From: JBLYYQ01 sp048550035
GTDB taxonomy: Bacteria; Nitrospinota_A; UBA7883; JBLYYQ01
Length of the DNA: 12,857 bases
Direction: 5' to 3'
Assembly: GCA_048550035.1 (NCBI GenBank)
Contig: JBLYYQ010000152.1
Span: 1-12,857 of the forward strand
The stretch's first letter is position 1, and the number at the start of each line of letters is the position of its first letter. Made by a program: the position numbers and the translations under genes. Below the pieces are notes generated by a model. The model searched no databases, had not been told where the DNA came from, and saw only the letters and a list, made by a program, of their open reading frames with translations. Shown here one piece after another: positions 6,102-12,857 of the stretch.

Positions 6102-7736
6102 ATGGGGTTAAATATAGACTCTGATAGCTCCAAAAAAGATCTAGCAGTAAACATTCCCGAGTTGGTTTCCTCCTATTATCTTAACAAGGATAAGTTTAAT
6201 CCTGTTACCTTTGGTACTTCTGGTCATAGAGGAAGCTCGTTTTCATATACCTTTAACGAATCACATATTGTTGCGATCTGTCAGGCTATTGCTGATTATC
6301 GTGCCAAAAATCAGCTTGCCGGTCCTCTATTTATCGGGATCGATACCCACGCTCTATCAAAACCAGCGTTTATAACAGCAGTTGAAACATTAACTGCTAA
6401 CAAAATTTCAATTTGCTATCAAGCAGATGGCGGTTACACACCGACCCCAGCTATATCGTATGCCATTTTAGAACATAATAAGAACAATAAAGATAATTTA
6501 GCAGATGGAATAGTTATAACTCCATCACATAATCCACCAGAAGATGGTGGGCTTAAGTATAACTATACAAATGGCGGCCCTGCAAATGAATCAATTACAG
6601 GCTATATTGAAGAGCATGCCAATCGATACCTTGAAAATAATTTAAGAGGTGTAAAGCGAATACCATTTAGTAAGGCTATATCATCTTCTTATATGCTAGC
6701 TTACGACTTTGTAGGTAACTATGTTGATAATCTAGACTCCATAATCGATATGGATATTATTCGAAACTCGAAAATCAAACTGGGGGTAGATCCGTTAGGA
6801 GGCTCTGGTATCTCATTTTATGAGCGGATAATTGAACAGTATAAGATCGACTTGACTATTGTCAATCGGAGGATTGATCCAACATTTTCATTTATGCCGC
6901 TTGATACTGATGGGAAAATCAGAATGGACTGTTCATCTAGTAAGGCGATGGCGAATTTGATTCAGATGAAAGATAAGTTTGATCTTGCATTTGGGAACGA
7001 TCCGGACTTTGACCGTCATGGCATTGTTACTCCAACGCATGGTCTTCTTAACCCGAACCATTACCTCTCGACTGCTATATGGTATCTTTTTCAAAGCAGA
7101 AAAAATTGGACTAACGCTCAAACAGTCGGTAAAACTGTTGTCTCTAGCTCTATGATTGATAAGGTTGTAAAGTCACTTGGGTTATCACTATATGAAACAC
7201 CTGTAGGCTTTAAATGGTTTGTTGACAAACTTTTTACTGGATCAATCGGAATTGGAGCTGAAGAGTCCTCTGGAGCATCATTTTTGCGCAAAGACCAAAC
7301 TAGTTGGAGTACAGATAAGGATGGAATCATCTTAAATCTACTTGCTGCTGAAATGAGTGCTAAGTTAGAACAAAATCCTGGGATGATTTATGAAAAATTA
7401 GAAGATCAATTTGGGAAATTCTATTATGCAAGAATTGACAAGAGCGCTACCTCTAAAGAGAAAAAACTCCTCAAAAATATCTCAGTTGACGATATTAATA
7501 TCGAGTCAGTAGCTAATGATTTGGTACTTGAAAAACTGACTAGTACTCCCTCCAATAATCAACCTATTGGTGGCATCAAAGTTATAACTAAAAATGGCTG
7601 GTTTGCTGCTCGCCCATCTGGAACTGAAGAGAGCTATAAAATTTATGCAGAAAGTTTTATAGGGCATGCTCACCTTGAACTGATTCAAGATGATGCCTCC
7701 AAAATCGTCCACTCAATTTTTGAAAGCAACCAGTAA
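6102..7736 (+). CDS. pgm: Phosphoglucomutase, alpha-D-glucose-specific
   Basis: Encodes 544 residues, essentially the length of E. coli Pgm. It interconverts glucose 1-phosphate and glucose 6-phosphate in the cytoplasm, feeding glycogen, UDP-glucose and envelope polysaccharide synthesis. All four phosphohexomutase motifs are present: the phosphoserine loop TPSHNPPEDGG (S142), the magnesium loop GNDPDFDRHG (D300, D302, D304), the sugar-binding loop GAEESSGASFLR (E387-S389), and the phosphate-binding loop RPSGTEESYKIYAES (504-518). The N-terminal FGTSGHRGSS and the full-length fit point to the glucose-specific family rather than a short phosphomannomutase. The ATG at 6102 is preceded by GGTG, a minimal ribosome site. 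It may be cotranscribed with the HTH gene upstream. The next gene is convergent. Confidence 0.96.
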   Translation: MGLNIDSDSSKKDLAVNIPELVSSYYLNKDKFNPVTFGTSGHRGSSFSYTFNESHIVAICQAIADYRAKNQLAGPLFIGIDTHALSKPAFITAVETLTANKISICYQADGGYTPTPAISYAILEHNKNNKDNLADGIVITPSHNPPEDGGLKYNYTNGGPANESITGYIEEHANRYLENNLRGVKRIPFSKAISSSYMLAYDFVGNYVDNLDSIIDMDIIRNSKIKLGVDPLGGSGISFYERIIEQYKIDLTIVNRRIDPTFSFMPLDTDGKIRMDCSSSKAMANLIQMKDKFDLAFGNDPDFDRHGIVTPTHGLLNPNHYLSTAIWYLFQSRKNWTNAQTVGKTVVSSSMIDKVVKSLGLSLYETPVGFKWFVDKLFTGSIGIGAEESSGASFLRKDQTSWSTDKDGIILNLLAAEMSAKLEQNPGMIYEKLEDQFGKFYYARIDKSATSKEKKLLKNISVDDINIESVANDLVLEKLTSTPSNNQPIGGIKVITKNGWFAARPSGTEESYKIYAESFIGHAHLELIQDDASKIVHSIFESNQ

Positions 7737-7835
7737 TTATAAGATCAAGCTAGTTGCTAAAAGAGACTTTGATGCTAAGCAGGTAAAATGATATACCGAT
7801 CATAAACTCATCTAGATCCGCCATTTAAAGTGTAA

Positions 7836-8573
7836 TCAACTAATCGGCGGAATATTCTCTCTAGCCTCGCTAAGTTGAACATAGTTATAAAGAGTGTTGA
7901 CTATGAGATCTGCATCGGCACGGCTATTATTGAATATCATATTGTATAATGTCGGCGATGTAGGGTCAAAGACAGTAAAATTACCTAGAAACCTCTCTCG
8001 TAATCCTTGACGCTCAAGAATAATCTTTTCAGCCGCGTCAAGTGATATATTTTCAACTTTTGCAATCCGTTTAATCCGCCACCTTAAACCTGCAATAACT
8101 CTAATATGTAGAGCATTAAACTGCCTAGGAGACAAATTATGAGTAATAATCTGACTCCCAGCACCAAGAAAAAGGACATTACCTTTTTCTGCTAGACTGA
8201 TTATGAGATGCTGCATCTTCTCAAAAATTTTACTAGATGGCGATTTTAAATAATCTGGCACCAATGAATCAATAAACCAATCTTTATACGATAGTGGCTC
8301 TTTTGTGACCTTGCTAACAATTTTCATAGTCAATTCATCATCACTAATCATTTCGTCTAAAATCTTTCGTGTAAATATAGTCCATTCCTCACCATAGTCA
8401 GCCTTCCGTTTCGCTATAAATGATTCTGCTATCTGCCGACCTTCACAACCATATTCTCTTGAAATTGTGACAAAAAATGGACGTTTTGACTCTGCTTTGC
8501 GTATATTTTCCCGTTTAGCTACCCAATCACGATAATAACTTATATCCAAACTTAGACTTTTTAAATTCACCAT
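7836..8573 (-). CDS. Cytidylate-kinase-like family protein
   Basis: Encodes 245 residues of the cytidylate-kinase-like family (Pfam Cytidylate_kin2 type), a P-loop NTPase group related to CMP kinase but of unproven substrate. Visible features are VTISREYGCEGRQIAE (35-50) as the modified P-loop region, VLFLGAGSQIITHNL (about 134-148), LHIRVIAGLRWRIKRI with the basic lid, and the C-terminal half with LRERFLGNF and LYNMIFNNSRADADLIVNT. It is not canonical Cmk, which has a GPSGSGKST-type loop. The N-terminal 30 residues form an extra charged helix. The ATG at 8573 has no good ribosome site; GTG at 8570 is an alternative start. A near-consensus promoter lies at 8622-8650. Confidence 0.8.
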   Translation of the reverse strand: MVNLKSLSLDISYYRDWVAKRENIRKAESKRPFFVTISREYGCEGRQIAESFIAKRKADYGEEWTIFTRKILDEMISDDELTMKIVSKVTKEPLSYKDWFIDSLVPDYLKSPSSKIFEKMQHLIISLAEKGNVLFLGAGSQIITHNLSPRQFNALHIRVIAGLRWRIKRIAKVENISLDAAEKIILERQGLRERFLGNFTVFDPTSPTLYNMIFNNSRADADLIVNTLYNYVQLSEARENIPPIS

Positions 8574-8621
8574 CTCTTAGAGGTCCCTTCTTATAAATAA
8601 CTATACAATTATATTTTAGGG

Positions 8622-8650
8622 ATTATATCGCTATCTTCGTTAGTTGACAA
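8622..8650 (-). promoter_or_regulatory. Near-consensus sigma-70 promoter of the cytidylate-kinase-like gene
   Basis: On the minus strand, -35 TTGTCA (8650-8645, 5 of 6) and -10 TATAAT (8627-8622, 6 of 6) are separated by exactly 17 bp. The -35 box lies in the last codons of the upstream lipoprotein gene. The start codon is about 45 nt beyond the expected transcription start. This would let the kinase-like gene be expressed independently of the riboswitch-controlled gene upstream. Confidence 0.65.
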
Positions 8651-9860
8651 GGATCAATTCAAAAGGTGGCACTTTACCTGTACTGATTGGACTATCAGGA
8701 AGCTCCTCCCTCGTTGTTGTATCAAATAATCGTATCCCCGGTTTCTCGTAATCTCTATCGGCTACAATAAGCTTTGAGCCTATAACCACTATATCATTGA
8801 AAGAAGCAGATGCATCTGATGGGAGTAAGCTTATCTCTAGATCTGCATCATCATTTAACTTGATATATTTTAGTTCGGTTATATATTGTGAATCCAGATA
8901 CTTACTTACAATCACAAATCCCTCATCTTCGTCAATCATCGCTATATTTGAGATATTGCCACCTAAATCTGTTCCTGTCGCAACTATCTTTGTGGTATGA
9001 TCAGATAAATTAAACTCCACTATTCCACCATCGTCATAATCAGAATATGATCCAGTCAATGCAATAAGCACTCTCTCCTCATCAATACGGAAAATATCAG
9101 AAGGATTATTTAGTGGAAGGTCAATCTCGCTTAGCGTTACATCAGATAGATCATCGTTACTCAATTGATCTTTCTGAATCGCTATTATCTTTGACCCTTT
9201 TTCACTTGGCTGCCAATCATTGTCTCGATCCATATTACTTATCGTAAAATATATGTTATCATCATCTTCAAAGAATAGATCGATCTCCGGTATCCCATCA
9301 TCATCCGCATAAGTAGATAAATCAATCTCTCCTTTTATTGGAGCTTCTTCTGGAAAGCTTTCGGAGATATCAAATAATGGAAGTCCACTCTTCTCGTAAA
9401 GCCCTATGAATGCACGACTTGGTGATATAAGCAGCATATCGTGAGGGTTAGAACCGGGTGAAGTTGAAAACTGATTCAATATATTAACTTCATTCAATGC
9501 TACATTAAACTCAGCCTCAATCAGAGAATCGGCTCCAGACCTTTCGATGAAAAATAGACGATCATCAATTACACGCCCAACAGTATCTGAGTGAAGCTTG
9601 ATTAAATCATTACTGATCTCTGAACTGGTAGAATTAAAGATTGAAGCAGATCCGTATCCTGTATAGTCAGTAGTGACAACAATGAGATCGTGTTCAAAGA
9701 GTTGCTGGAGAGCGGGGTCAAAGAGTCGCTTATGATTACTACCATCAGAAGAGTTACTACTATCAGAAGAGCTGCCACATGCAACAAATAGAATTAGGTT
9801 GGTGGCTAGGATTAATCCTAATGCCAATTGACGAGCTGTTTTAAGTAAAGATATTTTCAT
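8640..9860 (-). CDS. Beta-propeller lipoprotein under cobalamin riboswitch control; candidate B12-capture protein
   Basis: Encodes 406 residues from the ATG at 9860, chosen because AAAGGAGGG lies 6-7 nt upstream and the protein then begins with a perfect lipoprotein signal: MKISLLKTARQ, a hydrophobic stretch, and lipobox LFVAC with C28. A Ser/Asp-rich linker (GSSSDSSNSSDGSN) follows, without Asp right after the Cys, so outer-membrane sorting is expected. The rest is beta-rich. I count seven repeat units, several with an NPxD start and a strand-turn-strand end: DLIVVTTDY, DRLFFIERS, NPHDMLLISPS, EIDLFFEDDDNIYF, NPSDIFRIDEERVL, ISNIAMIDEDEGFV and FNDIVVIGSKLIV. This suits a seven-bladed YncE-like propeller. 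Loops are very acidic and might bind calcium. No transporter adjoins it. BtuG of Bacteroides is the closest functional analogue I can suggest; direct homology is not shown. Confidence 0.75.
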   Translation of the reverse strand: MKISLLKTARQLALGLILATNLILFVACGSSSDSSNSSDGSNHKRLFDPALQQLFEHDLIVVTTDYTGYGSASIFNSTSSEISNDLIKLHSDTVGRVIDDRLFFIERSGADSLIEAEFNVALNEVNILNQFSTSPGSNPHDMLLISPSRAFIGLYEKSGLPLFDISESFPEEAPIKGEIDLSTYADDDGIPEIDLFFEDDDNIYFTISNMDRDNDWQPSEKGSKIIAIQKDQLSNDDLSDVTLSEIDLPLNNPSDIFRIDEERVLIALTGSYSDYDDGGIVEFNLSDHTTKIVATGTDLGGNISNIAMIDEDEGFVIVSKYLDSQYITELKYIKLNDDADLEISLLPSDASASFNDIVVIGSKLIVADRDYEKPGIRLFDTTTREELPDSPISTGKVPPFELILVN

Positions 9861-9864
9861 CTTT

Positions 9865-9896
9865 CCCTCCTTTAAAAAAAAGTTAGTAGAAGAGGG
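9865..9896 (-). promoter_or_regulatory. Shine-Dalgarno sequestering hairpin (riboswitch expression platform)
   Basis: In the leader RNA, CCCUCUU (9896-9890) can pair with AGGAGGG (9871-9865), the ribosome-binding site of the lipoprotein gene, in 7 bp including one G-U. The loop is 18 nt and contains a run of eight U. Because the site itself is masked, control is most likely at translation initiation. A GAGG upstream (9921-9918) could compete for the CCCUC strand. Confidence 0.55.
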
Positions 9897-9931
9897 ATTG
9901 TGCCCGTTAGAAAATCGCCTCAGAGCATAAG

Positions 9932-9953
9932 ATTTCATATTCCACGATGAAAC
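9932..9953 (-). promoter_or_regulatory. Hairpin immediately downstream of the riboswitch P1 stem
   Basis: In the leader RNA, GUUUCAU (9953-9947) pairs with AUGAAAU (9938-9932) around an 8-nt loop. The GAAAUC part (9936-9931) can instead pair with GAUUUUC (9916-9910), so the two helices exclude each other, as expected for a switching platform. Confidence 0.4.
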
Positions 9954-9966
9954 TTGAAAACAGATT

Positions 9967-10111
9967 AACCGTTTCAGATATTCCGACTCTCAAGTCATTC
10001 TTATCGTTGCGCCTTCTCAGATATCAATATCCAATGGCATAATGCAACAACTCGTCTTTGATTACGGCGGCGGGCCCGTGGTTGAATTTCACAACCTTTC
10101 CCGATACGGTT
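9967..10111 (-). ncRNA. Cobalamin (adenosylcobalamin/B12) riboswitch aptamer
   Basis: The leader RNA, read on the minus strand, carries the conserved cobalamin aptamer elements in order. P1 is AACCGU (10111-10106) with ACGGUU (9972-9967), a perfect 6-bp stem. Next come GGGAA (10102-10098), a P3-type hairpin GGUUG/CAACC (10096-10080) with GUGAAAUUC at its tip, and the core GGGCCCGCCGCCGUAA (10077-10062). GUUGC (10048-10044) and GCAAC (10010-10006) close an arm holding GCCAUUGG (10038-10031) and GAGAAGGC (10018-10011). A B12-box-like GAGUCGGAAUAUCUG (9989-9975) ends the aptamer. These match the family consensus (GGGAA, GCCCGC-ACUGUAA, GCCACUGG, GGGAAGGC, AGCCAGGAGACC). The aptamer is compact, with little peripheral structure, so the preferred cobalamin form is not clear. 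It precedes only the lipoprotein gene. Confidence 0.9.
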
Positions 10112-10117
10112 GAGACA

Positions 10118-10145
10118 ATTCTGACCTACTTTTTTGCGTTGTCAA
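10118..10145 (-). promoter_or_regulatory. Promoter of the riboswitch-lipoprotein transcript
   Basis: On the minus strand a consensus -35 box TTGACA (10145-10140) is followed after 16 bp by CAGAAT (10123-10118, 4 of 6). Shifting the -10 by one base gives 17 bp with a poorer hexamer. Transcription would start within a few bases of the riboswitch P1 strand, just as needed for a complete aptamer. Confidence 0.65.
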
Positions 10146-10148
10146 GTG

Positions 10149-10168
10149 AAAATTAGATTGCTATCTAA
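10149..10168 (-). terminator. Candidate terminator of parC-parE
   Basis: Eight bases past the parE stop, TTAGAT (10168-10163) and ATCTAA (10158-10153) form a 6-bp stem with a 4-nt loop, followed by TTTT. The stem is AT-rich, so it is a modest terminator, but its place between parE and the next promoter fits. Confidence 0.45.
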
Positions 10169-10175
10169 CAAATTG

Positions 10176-12089
10176 CTATATATCTAACTCTATGGAGCCA
10201 GATTTAATAAAACTTGATGAGTTATTGATTATAAAATTATAACGCTCCACTGCCTCTTTCCCCATAAGCTTTTTAAAAAGCTTGTCTGTCGATTCCATCT
10301 TATTGATTCTAACCTGAATCAATCTTCGTTTGGATTTATCCATTGTGGTCTCTCGTAGCAGATTAGTTGGCATCTCTCCTAACCCTTTGTAGCGTGATAT
10401 CTCAACCTTCTGCTTTGAAGAGTGCTTTGATAGAATCCGTTCAAGAGTAGAGTCATCATACGCATACTCAACCTTTTTACCAATCTCAATCCTATAAAGT
10501 GGTGGCTGTGCAATGTAGAGACGTCCTTGAACTATTAGCTCTGGCATAAAGCGAAAAAAATAGGTCAGCAATAACACACTAATATGGGCACCATCAACAT
10601 CGGCATCAGTCATAATGATGATTTTCCCATAGCGAAGTTTGGATATATCAAAATTCTCTTTGACTCCTGTCCCAATCGATATTTCTAATGCTTTGATTTC
10701 ACTATTATTAGTTATCTTTTCACTATTGGCATGTTCTACATTTAATATTTTGCCACGAATTGGCAATATCGCCTGCGATTTACGATCACGAGCCTGCTTT
10801 GTCGAGCCACCTGCCGAATCGCCCTCCACAATGAAAAGTTCACTATCTTCAAGGTTGGTACTAGCACAATCTGCAAGCTTGCCAGGTAAGGTTAGTCGAT
10901 TACTTACCATACTCTTTCGCATTAATGAGTCTTTTGCTTGCCTACTCGCTAGCCTTGCTTGTGCCGAAAGTAATACGCGCTGAACAATTAATTCTGATGA
11001 TGCTGGGTATTCTAGTAAAAACTGTTCAAAATGTTGTTTTACCGCAGACTCAACAGCAATCTGTGCATCTCTATTATTTAACTTCTCTTTAGTTTGACCT
11101 TGAAATTGAGGATTAGGCAAAAATATCGATAAGGTTGCAACTAACCCTTCCTTTACATCTTCCATCGTGATTGATGGTGATTTAGTTGCCTTACCATTTC
11201 GACGCTGCAATCTATCGCGCAAGACTTTCGTCAATGCTACCTTGAGACCATTTTCATGAGTCCCTCCATCTCCTGTGTAGACCGAGTTTGCATATGAATA
11301 AATCTTAGATTCTGTCGATCGTGTCCAGTTAAGTGCTAACTCAACTTGCATCGCACCTTTGAACTTAAAGTAAAATGAATTACTCAACACCAACTCTTTA
11401 TCAACTAATAATTTATTTAGATAATCTTTAATCCCGTTAGGATAGCAATAGCTCTCATGCTCATTATTAACTTCATCAACAAACTCAATTGTAAGACCAC
11501 TATTTAAAAAGGCTTTTGTTCTTACTCGCTCCTTGATTAAGTTACGATTAAAGGCAGTAGTCGAAAAAATCTGATCGTCTGGTAGAAAAGTTATCTTAGA
11601 GCCTTGCTTATTGCTCTTACCCTTAGTTCTTAATGGAGTTATTGCCTCACCTCTAGAAAACTGCTGCTGATAAACTTTTTTATCTCTGAAAACTTCTACT
11701 ATAGTATCTTTTGATAATGCATTTACAACAGAGACACCAACTCCATGAAGACCACCTGACGAGTAATAAGTCTTAGTCGAAAACTTTGCACCTGAATGCA
11801 ATGTAGTCATAATCAACTCTAATGCCGGTTTCTTAAACTTTGGATGTTTATCAATTGGGATTCCTCGTCCATTATCCTCAATACTGATATAGTTATCTTT
11901 AGTGATAGTAACTATTATATTATTACAATGTCCGTTGATCGCTTCATCTACCGAGTTATCTAACGCTTCCCATACCAAATGATGCAACCCTGCACTATCT
12001 GTGCTCCCTATATACATTCCAGGTCGAACACGGACTGGATCCAATCCTTCTAATACCTCAATATCTTTTGCTGAATATTTAGCTCCCAT
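10176..12089 (-). CDS. parE: DNA topoisomerase IV subunit B (ParE)
   Basis: Encodes 637 residues, the ATPase subunit of topoisomerase IV, which decatenates daughter chromosomes. The GHKL ATPase motifs are visible: EALDNSVDEA (41-50), EDNGRGIP and SGGLHGVGVSVVNALS. The TOPRIM domain holds LFIVEGDSAGGSTKQARDR, the ILPIRGKILNV segment and MTDADVDGAHI. The length, about 630, lacks the insert found in many Gram-negative GyrB proteins. KQARDR (GyrB usually KQGRDR), GGTHENGLK and the C-terminal SIELDI favour ParE, and the partner upstream has a ParC-type tail. GyrB is the alternative. The ATG at 12089 has AGGTAGG just upstream, embedded in the end of parC, with only 3 nt between the genes, so the two are surely cotranscribed. 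Confidence 0.85.
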   Translation of the reverse strand: MGAKYSAKDIEVLEGLDPVRVRPGMYIGSTDSAGLHHLVWEALDNSVDEAINGHCNNIIVTITKDNYISIEDNGRGIPIDKHPKFKKPALELIMTTLHSGAKFSTKTYYSSGGLHGVGVSVVNALSKDTIVEVFRDKKVYQQQFSRGEAITPLRTKGKSNKQGSKITFLPDDQIFSTTAFNRNLIKERVRTKAFLNSGLTIEFVDEVNNEHESYCYPNGIKDYLNKLLVDKELVLSNSFYFKFKGAMQVELALNWTRSTESKIYSYANSVYTGDGGTHENGLKVALTKVLRDRLQRRNGKATKSPSITMEDVKEGLVATLSIFLPNPQFQGQTKEKLNNRDAQIAVESAVKQHFEQFLLEYPASSELIVQRVLLSAQARLASRQAKDSLMRKSMVSNRLTLPGKLADCASTNLEDSELFIVEGDSAGGSTKQARDRKSQAILPIRGKILNVEHANSEKITNNSEIKALEISIGTGVKENFDISKLRYGKIIIMTDADVDGAHISVLLLTYFFRFMPELIVQGRLYIAQPPLYRIEIGKKVEYAYDDSTLERILSKHSSKQKVEISRYKGLGEMPTNLLRETTMDKSKRRLIQVRINKMESTDKLFKKLMGKEAVERYNFIINNSSSFIKSGSIELDI

Positions 12090-12092
12090 ATC

Positions 12093-12857
12093 CTACCTAA
12101 TAAGTGTCATCCCAATGGCAATCTTCTTGCCAGTTACAAACTTTTTCCCAACCTTAGCTCGCGACGAAATATCTACTTTTCTAAGATCAATTTTAATATC
12201 TTTTCCTCCTTTAACTAAGATTAAAAGCTTATCATCTATATTCACTATACGGGCTGCTAAAATAGCATCGTCCTCCTTTAGAGTAATCAACTTAACCCCC
12301 TTGCCAGCACCTGCCAAAATCGGTATTTCATCAATTTTATAAAATAGAATGTAACCTCTCTTCGTCAAAATAAAGAGGTAGCTCTTACTTACTTTATTTA
12401 TCGATAAAACAGCATCACTCTCTTTTAAATTTGCTACTTTTTTTCCATTTCGGGTAGTCATAGAGGCTACTAATTCACTTTTAAATCTAAACCCTAACCC
12501 ACTTTCCAAGATCACTAAAAGAAGATCGGTAGGAGCTAGTAAATCACCATGTACAACATTGTCGATCCTGTTACTACTTGTAGTTTTTAAATCACTCCTA
12601 TTATCTTTTGGCTTCGCACCATTAGTTACTATACCTTTTGTACTAATTAATCGTTCACCATCTTCAAACTTGAATAGATTTTGAACTGGATCACCAAACC
12701 CTGTCGTCTGCAAAATATCGGAAACCTTAAGTGAGTAAAGTTTGCCAATCGACGTGAATAAAAGTAGAAGATCTTTGCTACTTAATCTAAGCCAGGAAAG
12801 AAGCGAGTCGCCTTCCTTAAAGCGTAATGTAGATAGATCCTTAAGCTGTTTAATACG
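12093..12857 (-). CDS. parC: DNA topoisomerase IV subunit A (ParC), C-terminal part (runs off the right edge)
   Basis: The frame is open from the window edge to the TAG at 12095-12093 and gives 254 residues, all from the C-terminal DNA-wrapping beta-pinwheel of the GyrA/ParC family. Blade-like repeats are visible: LLLFTSIGKLYSLKVSDIL, LLVILESGLGFRFKSELV with RNGKKV, FILTKRGYILFYKIDEIPIL with AGKGVKLITL, and LLILVKGGKDIKIDLRKV. The last unit ends with SRAKVGKKFVTGKKI, like the GERGRRG tail of ParC. No intact GyrA box (QRRGGKG) is seen in this part, which favours ParC over GyrA. The catalytic tyrosine domain lies outside the window. It is followed by parE after 3 nt. Confidence 0.85.
   Translation of the reverse strand, partial: RIKQLKDLSTLRFKEGDSLLSWLRLSSKDLLLLFTSIGKLYSLKVSDILQTTGFGDPVQNLFKFEDGERLISTKGIVTNGAKPKDNRSDLKTTSSNRIDNVVHGDLLAPTDLLLVILESGLGFRFKSELVASMTTRNGKKVANLKESDAVLSINKVSKSYLFILTKRGYILFYKIDEIPILAGAGKGVKLITLKEDDAILAARIVNIDDKLLILVKGGKDIKIDLRKVDISSRAKVGKKFVTGKKIAIGMTLIR

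Noticed and set aside
7783..7808. Possible shared terminator between convergent pgm and the kinase-like gene
   Set aside because: The transcript of the minus strand can form ATGAT/ATCAT with a 6-nt loop and a short T-run, but five AT-rich pairs are too weak to call. CCGCC/GGCGG at 7818-7850 has a loop of about 23 nt and no T-run.
9861..9938. In-frame upstream extension of the lipoprotein gene to the ATG at 9938-9936
   Set aside because: It would put 26 charged residues before the lipoprotein signal peptide, has no ribosome site, and covers the riboswitch expression platform. The ATG at 9860 has a strong Shine-Dalgarno and gives a normal signal peptide.
10050..10115. GC-rich, possibly transferred or transposon-derived fragment; one plus-strand frame reads LVFDYGGGPVVEFHN
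   Set aside because: The GC-rich patch is the conserved core of the cobalamin aptamer on the other strand; the frame is short and has no start or family support.
10639..10983. Plus-strand open frame of 114 codons inside parE
   Set aside because: It is antisense to the well-conserved TOPRIM region of parE, has no ribosome site and no recognisable protein features. The plus-strand frame at 12001-12342, over parC/parE, is rejected for the same reason.
10176..12857. GyrA-GyrB instead of ParC-ParE
   Set aside because: The A subunit lacks a GyrA box in its visible C-terminal domain and ends in a ParC-type tail; the B subunit has KQARDR and a ParE-like end. A second gyrase pair elsewhere in the genome would confirm this.

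Overview
The window looks like core chromosome of an AT-rich, two-membraned (Gram-negative) bacterium. The basis is a lipobox lipoprotein, an exported M48 peptidase, a topoisomerase IV (parC/parE) pair, and a compact minus-strand operon of housekeeping genes. No gene fixes the taxon. The mix of QueH, agmatine deiminase/N-carbamoylputrescine amidase and a cytidylate-kinase-like protein would suit a deltaproteobacterium-like lineage, but that is a weak inference. There is no transposase, integrase, CRISPR array, tRNA or rRNA.

Layout from left to right. Positions 1-2321, minus strand: hemB-queH-rimP-nusA, a tightly packed operon (15-nt gap, then 8-nt and 4-nt overlaps) with a promoter in front of hemB; nusA runs off the left edge. 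Positions 2446-4399, minus: aguB-aguA, the two last steps of putrescine synthesis from agmatine. Positions 4473-7736, plus: a secreted M48 metallopeptidase, a small CI-repressor-like DNA-binding protein and phosphoglucomutase (pgm). Positions 7836-8573, minus: a cytidylate-kinase-like protein with its own near-consensus promoter. Positions 8640-9860, minus: a lipoprotein that appears to be a seven-bladed beta-propeller. Positions 10176-12857, minus: parC (3' part) and parE.

The most interesting part is the 315-bp gap between parE and the lipoprotein gene. It carries a weak terminator, a promoter and a cobalamin (B12) riboswitch aptamer of about 145 nt, closed by a perfect 6-bp P1 stem. Downstream lies a platform in which a CCCUCUU segment can pair with the lipoprotein gene's strong Shine-Dalgarno sequence. 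The only gene under this control is the propeller lipoprotein. This recalls BtuG, the B12-capturing surface lipoprotein of Bacteroides, which is also a seven-bladed propeller. I propose that this lipoprotein is a cobalamin-capture or corrinoid-handling envelope protein of a non-BtuG sequence type. The riboswitch is strongly supported; the ligand-binding role of the protein is inference. The presence of QueH, the cobalamin-independent epoxyqueuosine reductase, fits an organism that economises on B12.
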